Of a DNA stretch of 64,000 nt, positions 45,301 through 54,300 are shown in pieces. Each line of letters begins with the position of its first letter. Positions within the stretch are counted from its first letter, which is position 1. The notes under the pieces were generated by a model, which was not told the origin of the DNA, ran no database searches, and saw nothing but the letters and a program-made list of their open reading frames with translations. Source of the DNA: Oreohelix idahoensis. Taxonomy: Eukaryota; Mollusca; Gastropoda; Stylommatophora; Oreohelicidae. The position numbers and the translations under genes were made by a program. The stretch spans positions 1 to 64,000 of the forward strand of contig JAMPIV010003431.1 in assembly GCA_024509875.1 (NCBI GenBank). The letters run 5' to 3'.

Positions 45301-48300
45301 CAACCCAAAGACGACTATCACACTCTCGACCGGCAGGGACAGATAACTATTTTTCGACTCAGGACAGGGCATAACAAACTGAATAAACACATGCACAAGT
45401 TACGATTGTCTGCTTCACCACTGTGCACATGTGGATTAAACGAACAAACTGCTGAGCATGTTCTACAGGACTGTCCTCTGTATGACCAGTTAAGAAAGAT
45501 ATACTGGCCCAATGACTCAACACTAAATTCAAAGCTATATGGAGTTAAAGAGGAACTTCAAACAACAGTCGAATTCATCATGAGAACTCGTCTGACGGTG
45601 TAATCATCAAAGATGCGATCGCAAGAAGAAGAAGAAGAATATATGTAGAGATGTTGTGTCACCAGTGAGATTGTCTCCTGCTCCTAGATAAATAAACTTA
45701 GCAAGCCTTTCGTCCCTGAGACAATGACTACATGATTTACATACAAGTTAAAAAAAGGTAACACATAATGAATCAAAAATTGTTTTATGCCTCTGTGATT
45801 TACGTTAGTCACTTATGCTTGGTTAAAAAAATATTTCCATAAACAAATGACACCCAAAAGGACAGCAAAGAACAGAAACACAGTAGCCAACCCTGCACGT
45901 TGTTAAAAAACTACAATGGAGGGTTGGGCACGTGGTCGGCTACTCCATCCTGTTTAAATTCTAGGTCACAAAAGCTTTAAAATAAAATATGGACAAGTCA
46001 ACTAAAGACAGGGAAAAACCTTGAGCTGATGGCACGGGACATGAGGAGTTGGGATAAGTGTACTGTTCCTTGAGGAGCTGATGGGTGATGATGATGATAT
46101 ACACAAAAAGAAAAACTTTAACATATGTAAATTTAGCCTGAAGAGTGTATATGATATACACAAGAAGAAATACTTTAACATATGTAAGTTTAGGCACAGT
46201 TAACAATGTTATGAACTTACAGCATACTGTTTGCCTCTTCCTGACCAACGTTCATCAGATGTTTCAAGTGGTGGAGGTGGAATATCATAAGATCGGCGCC
46301 AAATCTGAAAATACCCCACACATATCAATAACATAAACTCAAGATATTATTTCAATGCATGGTTTCCATTAGTCCCTGAGAAGACAAAGAAAAAAAAGCA
46401 GGATCACTGCTCTCCCACAGTACATGGCATAAGAGAAAATTATGGTTAGGCTAACTCATTATGTAAAACAAATTGCGACAGTAAGCACCAGAGCACCAGA
46501 ATGAAGTGTTATGGCGGAGGCTTCCTCCAAACTGAATTAAGCAACTGAACAACTCAGTTCGGACACATTATCTCTTGTGGATTCAATAATGAGATTTTAC
46601 TAGCAAGAATTTAGCACAATTAATTTGATTTATCCTCCATTTCAGTAACTGTACGTCTCTTGCATGTGTTTCTTTGTCTTCCATTCTTCCACTTTCGCTA
46701 TACGTGTCATGTTAGTGCTTCCAGAGTTCTGCTAGAGGCTAGCTTCCTCTGTATGGCCAACAGAGTGTCCTAATTGTTACTGCAAATCTTACGGTTTATT
46801 AGAGAAATAAATGTTGATTACTCTCTGAATTTTAAAGCCTGAACTAACCACAGAGCTTGGCAGTTTGACTAAGAGCAACACTGTGTGAATATGGTGGTAA
46901 CTCAAAACTTTTCATACCCCTCATGGATATGTCATCAAGGCACGTAAGGAGAGGACCAAAATGTATTCAGTGGGGTACTGGAAGATGAGACAGGTCTGTA
47001 TTTCAGAGCTGGCATTTGCCGACGATGTTGTCCTGATTGCTAAATCAGAAGCACATCTTTAATCCAACCTGCAAGTCTGGAAGGAAGAACTGGAGAAGAG
47101 AGGGATGGTTATCAGCAGCTCCAAAACAAAAACCATGGTTGTCTCAAGAAAAGGAAGATGGCATCATAATATGCTGGGAGAACAGATCATGTAGCAGGTC
47201 AACCACTTTAAACACCTAGGAGCTATCATAGATAGGAAGGAAGACATCAAAGAAGAGGTGGCTACCCAAAAAACAGCAGCTAGGAGACTTTTCAGGCAAT
47301 AAATCGAGGATTCCTCAGCAAAAGAGAGATTGGCAAGAGGACGAAGATGCTGTATACTGCTCAACCTATGTCCCAGGCTTGATATTTGGATGCTAGTCAT
47401 GGGCAATGACTACAACCTACAAAAGCCAGCTAAAAAACCTAGAAATGAGGTATCTGAAGGTGGCGGCTGAAGTAACAAGAGGATACATGGTCCGCAACCA
47501 GACAATACAGCAAGGCCTTAAAACCCAGCTCCTGCAGACCCAAGCAGAACAGTCCCAACTACGATGGTTTGGCCATGTATGCAGAATGGAAGAAGATCGG
47601 CTACCACAATAAATATGGGAAACCAAGAGCCAGGGATCCAGACCTCCAGGATGACCTAAAGTTCGCCTGAAGGACCGAGGACTAGATTGGAACCAGGCCA
47701 AGAGGAAGACCGCCAAAAGGACAGTAACGGTGTTCTCTCTGGCAAACCTCTACACTCCAGTGTAGAAGAGGAACGACTAAGTAACTCAAAACAACTGTTG
47801 AACATTGGCTTACACCTCAAGCAATATTCATGTGAATAAAGCAGCTAACAGAGTGGCAAAGGAGGTGTAAAACTATTTAAAGCTAATACAATGATAACAT
47901 TAGATGAAACCAAGAAACTTATCTCGAGCACATACATGAACAAGTGAGAGAATGTGCACACAGGTCTTCTGCTTCTTCTTCTTTGATTCTTAGCCGCCGA
48001 CCGTCAAAGCAGTCAGTGGCCATCACGCCTAGTGGCGTCTTGTAGGGCAACAACAAATTTATTCCACTTTGCTCGGTCGGTGGCCATTATTCGTACAGTG
48101 CCCCAGCTCTGGTTCATTCTTTGCATCTCAGCCTCCACAGTCCTCCGCCAAGTTGTTTTTGGTCGGCATCTCTTTCGTTTTCCTTCAGGGGTCCAAAGCA
48201 TAGCTGTTCTTGTGATGGCATCAGGATCTCTTCTGAGGACATGGCCAACCCAGCTCCAGCGTCTGCCAGCTATGATGGTGTGCATGTCCTCTTGCTTGCT

Positions 48301-51300
48301 CCGAGTAAGCAGATCTTGGTTGGTGATGGTATTCGGCCAAAAGATTCGGTGAATTTTTCTTAGGCATGTTGTGTGAAAAGAGGACAATTTCGACATTTCC
48401 TTCTCTGTAACTCTCCAGCTTTCCGCACCATAGAGAAGCACAGAAAGCACACAGCTCTGATATAATCTTAATTTTGTGCTTGTGCTGTATTGAGAGGACT
48501 TCCAGATGTTGTTTAGACTAAAAAAGGCTGTTCTTGCTTTGTTCATTCTGTTGTTGATGTCTTTGCTTGCCCCGCTGTCTGGTGTTACTATGCATCCTAG
48601 GTATGTGAAGGTGTCTGTCTGTACCAGTTGCCGATTCCTTACTGATATGGGCTCAGGGTTGCTCACATTGAGCGTCATGACCTCTGACTTCTTTAAATTG
48701 ATGTTCAAGCCCACCTGCTGGCTATACTTATTAAGTCTATTGTTATTTCCTGGATGTGTTGATATGAATGTGTTAGTACTGCAATGTCATCTGCATATTC
48801 CAGATCTTCCAATGTAGAAAATGTAGTCCATCTTATTCCTCTTGGACTGCCTCCTGTTGTCTGGCGCATCATCCAGTCTATGACTTAAAAATAGAGTGGT
48901 TGATAAGGGGCATCCCTGTCGTACTCCTGTCTTCACCTCAAAGGTTAGGTTGCTCTGCCCAACACTACACGTAAAGTTGGCATAGAGGCTTTTTATGATT
49001 GACACTATGCAGCTTGGAATTCCATAAGCCCTCAGTATTTTCCATAAACTGTCCCGATGTATACTGTCAAAAGCCTTTTCAAAATCAACGAAATTAATGT
49101 ACAGCTGTCTTTGCCATTCTGAGCACTGCTCTATAATGTTCCTGAGGGTAAATTTATGATCTACACATCTTCTGTTCATTCTAAATCCTGCTTGATCTTT
49201 CCTCAGTTTGTGGTCTACTGCTTTTGAAATTCTCTGTATAATTATCCTGCCTATTATTTTGCTGGGAACTGAGAGAAGAGTGATTCCTCTCCAATTATTG
49301 CAGTCTGCAAGATCTCCCTTCTTGGGCAATTTGACAATTATTCCTTTGTTCCACTCTGTTGGTGTTGTCCCTGTTTTCCAGACTTGTGCAAATAGTGGTT
49401 CTAATAGTTCTGCTGCTAGCACAGGGTCTGTCTTAAATAGCTCTGCATTTAAGTAATCATGGCCAGGAGCTTTTCCATTCTTTAACCCTTTGATTGCTGT
49501 GATGATTTCTTCTTTTCGTGGAATGTCTGTATTAACATCTAGATCATTTTCAGCCTCAGGAACATTTAATTGTGTCTCTGGTGGTTCCTTGTTCAGAGTT
49601 TCTCTGAAATGCTCTGCCCATCTTGTTTCCTGTCCCTCTGCTGTCGTGATGAGATTTCCTTGCTTATCTTTTACTAATGTAATATTGTTTGCACCTCGTT
49701 TTCTGCTGATGAATTTAGTTACTTTGTATACTGTGCTTTGTTCATTTCTCAGTGCTGCCTCTACTGCCTGTCTTGCAAGATCGTCTAGGAAATTCCTTTT
49801 GTTGGCTCGGGTTTGGCGCTTAACTTCCTTGTCCAGCTGACTGTACTGTTCGCTATATAGTTGCATTAACCTGGGGGGCTTGGCTTCTGTTTTCTTTCTT
49901 TTCATTTCCTTTCTCATCGTTATGGTATTTAATGTTTCTGGTGTTATCCAGTCTTGCTTCTTCCTTTCCTGGATTCCCAAGCATGATTTGCTGCTTTCCT
50001 TATATATTGTTGAAATGGTGTTGAATTTCCGGTCTATATCATCAGTCAATATCTTTTCATGACTTTTGGCAAATTGATATTGTTTCTTTATGTCAGCCGC
50101 AAAAGCTTTTCTGGTAAGGGGGGGTCCTTCAATTTGCTGATGTCAAACCTTTTCTGTGTAGTTACAGTTGGTCCAGCCCTTCTTAGTTTCACGCACACAG
50201 GTCACAAATAAAATTACCTAGCAACATCTCACGAGAAGACAATAAGTAATATTTTTCAGGCTCTGCAGAGGCCACAGCTGATGACAAGTTATCTGTTTAA
50301 CAGCCTAAAGTGTGGCATTGATAATATGACTACTCAACATCAGTCATTGCCTTAGTGCTGCTTTATTCCATCTCCACTTTTGGCTAAAATTGACCCGAGG
50401 TCATAAATCAACATCATATAGTTTAATCTGCAAATCCTACACAATATCTTACTGTTAACAGTTGGGATCATCATACAAAATTTCATTTTAAATGTGATAT
50501 ATCCGTTTGAACTACTAACCCAAAAACTTTGAACACGTTTTTCTCAAAACAAGCTAAAGTGGAGATGGAATAAAGCAGTTCTAAGGCAAGGGATCTGTTG
50601 CAAGAGTACCACACATAACAGATAAATCACATTATGGCTATCACAGTTGCCAGTTCAAGCTAAGCTCTATGGAGATGCCAATAACTCAGGCTGACCAATG
50701 TCTTGTGACATAATATATTAAGTTTACAAGTGAAGGTGCCTGCAGAAGAAAAGACTGAGCTGTGCTCGATTTGTTAAAGATTTAGCTATATATTACCTTT
50801 GACTTTCAAGGGAAAACTTTAAAAAAAACTATAACAGTTGTATCATTTAAAGATACAAGAATAATAAATATGTCACCTGAACTTGATCCTCCCCATATTT
50901 TGCTGCTGTTTCAGATTTATTTAGTCCTTGAAGTGCACCATAATGCCGTTCATTAAGCCGCCAGGACTTGACGACTGGAAGCCAGTGCATGTCAAGTTCC
51001 TCTTGAATGAGGTACAGGGTCTTGACGGCCCTCTTCAACACACTCGTAAAAGCAATGTCAAATTCATAATTGTCCCTCCTTAGCAACTGCAAGGCAGCAG
51101 AAAAACCATAAATTAATCATTTTCCCATTATTTTAGATAAAATTAAAACAAAAGAAAACGCCAGCAACAGACTTTAATAATGCTAAAAAAATTGTTGTGC
51201 TCAGCAAACTCTACAAGCTGGTAAATTAAAAAATCTGCACACATTTAAAATGTGTGCAGTACAAGGTGACTAATACAAGGTTGTGAATGGAGCTGGTGAC

Positions 51301-54300
51301 CTCATCATGATAAACAAACTGCTACAGAAACCATCCCTATAACAGCACATGAATGATTCATGCAAGCAGGTCGCCTGTATTGGTGGCTCTATGCTCCATG
51401 TGGAGCAAAAAGGAAGATCAGGATGAACATGAAATAAAGCATGCTTCTCTGAGTGTTCAAACAGTAACAATGTTGTTGATATAAGTCTGGGCCCCATTGC
51501 TTCCCATGTATGAGCGCTTTCTGTATTTCCCTTGACAGCATTAGAGCCACATCTTCACTGTGACTTGCGCTTTCTTCTCCATCTCTTGACTATAACACTA
51601 TTTATGTTGTGTTCAGTGTCCTTTTCTGTTCCTTTCCATCTTGTTTCAGAATGTCACTTTACCATTTCTGATGCAATCTTTGCAGATTTCTCTTGCTTGT
51701 TTAGCATTTGAATTCTGTCTCATAACCAAGGTACAACTAGATGAAAATACTTGAAGACAGGACAGCAACTGGGTCTGAAAACACACACAGTGAAGGCAAA
51801 GATAATAATAATAATAAATGTGGCGAAAGATAGTATGATTACACTTGGAGATACACCCCTACAAGAAGCTGACTTATAAATATATGTTGGCAGCAATATG
51901 GACAAAGTTTGAGGAATGAAAAGTAACATAAAAAACAGGCAAAGGGGAGCTTTCACTGCATTCACAAATACATGGAAATAAAAATGAATCAAATCCAACA
52001 CAAAAATGAGAATCTTCAACGCTGATGCAAGGCAGTTCTACCGAATGGCTCTAAAACACTGAGAACAACAAAAATGACCAGCACTAAGTTACAGACTTTC
52101 ATAAATGGGTGCTTGTACAGAACTGAAGGATTAAAATGGCTGACAAGGTTACAAATGTGAAGTTGACAGAAAGAGCCAGACAAATGTCAGTGGAACCAGA
52201 CTTGAGGGAAAAAAAACTCTGGCACTGGTTAGGACAATCCTGAGGAAATTAGTTAATAAGCATAAGAAGGAAGTCTTTGTTCTGGAATCCCCGAGTAAAA
52301 GAAATAATCAAAGATAAAAAACATCATGGAGATGGCAATTGAAGGAAGACTTACAATGGATAAAGAAGACTTGCAAAGACATCCATGAGACAGGATAGAA
52401 AGTCTTGCTGTGAATTTATTACTGAAAACCTATGCTACACAGTCAGTTAAAGGGTAATGAATGATGATAATTACTCAGTGAGGCTCAACACAGAATTACA
52501 CAAAAGAACGGAGCCAAGCATGACATTCATAAGGCAGGTCACCGGCAAGGTATAATTTTTCTCTGAAATCAATAACATAGATCAGCCTAGTGAGTGACGT
52601 AAATTGGTCACATGGTTTCAGTGTATGCAATTTATCAATAATGTTTCTGAATGCCATTTCCATGAGAGATATGAGATGCAATGATGATCAGAAATTTTTT
52701 TTTTTCAGCAGGCATGGCATATGCAATGATGTGCCTCCACAACTTCCTGTCCTTAGTGATATGTATAGTTCTGTTGTTGACTTTTCTTTTCTCTTGATCA
52801 GCATCAAGGCAGTTCTTGTTCTGGAATCCCCAGGGCAAAAGAAGCAGAGGCAGACTGAAAAATAGATGGAGAAAAGAGCTGCAGACAGAAATGGCTCAGG
52901 TGGCCTGGCTCAGGTGAAGTTTGTTTAAGGCCTATGCTCTTAAGGGAGCTGAAGGATGATGATATTTCTTTGTCATCCTCTATGACTTCTTCCATCAACG
53001 TTTTTTTTTACTGTCACAATGTATGTCCACCTGTCTTCTCACAATATGCCACAAAATCTCAACTGCTTCTTTCTCATGTGTAAATATAAAAGATTTCTTA
53101 GCCAGTGACACAAGGTGGCAGAGTGGTTGGAGCACTTGCTTCTCAAGGCTAAGCTACTGGGTTCAAAACCTGGCAGCACCATGCTTCAGTCTACCCAGCT
53201 ACACTCAGAGAAACAGATGAATTGTGCCAAGTAATCAACAACATTAGGCACAGACAATCAAAAGCCTTTGGACTGTCATGAAAATCAGTGGAATAAGAGA
53301 TGAGAAATGACGCTTGAGATGGATAGGACACACACTCAGGAAACCTGTTGATAGCATTGCCATGCTGTCATTTTCTGGAATCCCCAGGGTGAGAGAGGCA
53401 GAGAAAGACCAATGAACATGGAGAGGACAACTGGAGACAGACATGAGGGGGATGAACAAGATATGGAAAGACCTTGGGCTGATGGCACTGGATAGGAAGA
53501 CTTGGTATAAGCTTGCTGAAGGCCTATGCTCCTTGGGGAGTTGAAAGGTGATGAAGCTCTGTAGGGTACCATGGTCTAAAGATGTTAGGAAATGCTGTCA
53601 TATGGAGAAGTTGTAGTGGTAGTAGAAGTAGCCCCTTCAGTCATAACTGACTATGGGAATGCGCCCCTGAGGTGATAGCCCTCAGCTACTTTTTTTCCTG
53701 GTGTTCCTTTTGACATGTTTTTTTTCTATTCTGCTTGTTGAAGAAGTTGTACCACAACAATAAATGGAAACAAGAGACCATACCAAACAGCTGAAAATAA
53801 GGGCACATTATTTAACTACCCAAGACAGGCAACTTGGCTATATACAACAACTGGCAAGGCATAAAGATTCTGGCACTGACATGAACAACTCTAACCAGTT
53901 ATGCTGGACTGTGTAAGAAAAGAAAAACTCAAGAGGAACTAGCACGATGTCACTGCCAGAATAAATAAGGCCAGATTTTCCTTCAGCTTTCTAGAATCAG
54001 TATAGAACTCAGCAGCTCTTTCCCAAGAAAATTAGGCTGTTTAATGCAAACATAAAATATGTCCTCTATTGTACAGAAACAAAGAATTTCATGTCTATAC
54101 TTCAGATATTCACCAACAGATGCCTCAGTCATGTCCTAAGTATCAATAGGTCACATGAAATAAGAAAGACAGACCTGTGAAATAAAACTAAACGATATCT
54201 ATCTAATGCAGCAGTGGATTAAAAATAGAAAATGTAGATAGATAAATTACCTCAGGAAATAACAAACCTATATAACCAGATATGCATCTGACTAGAACCC

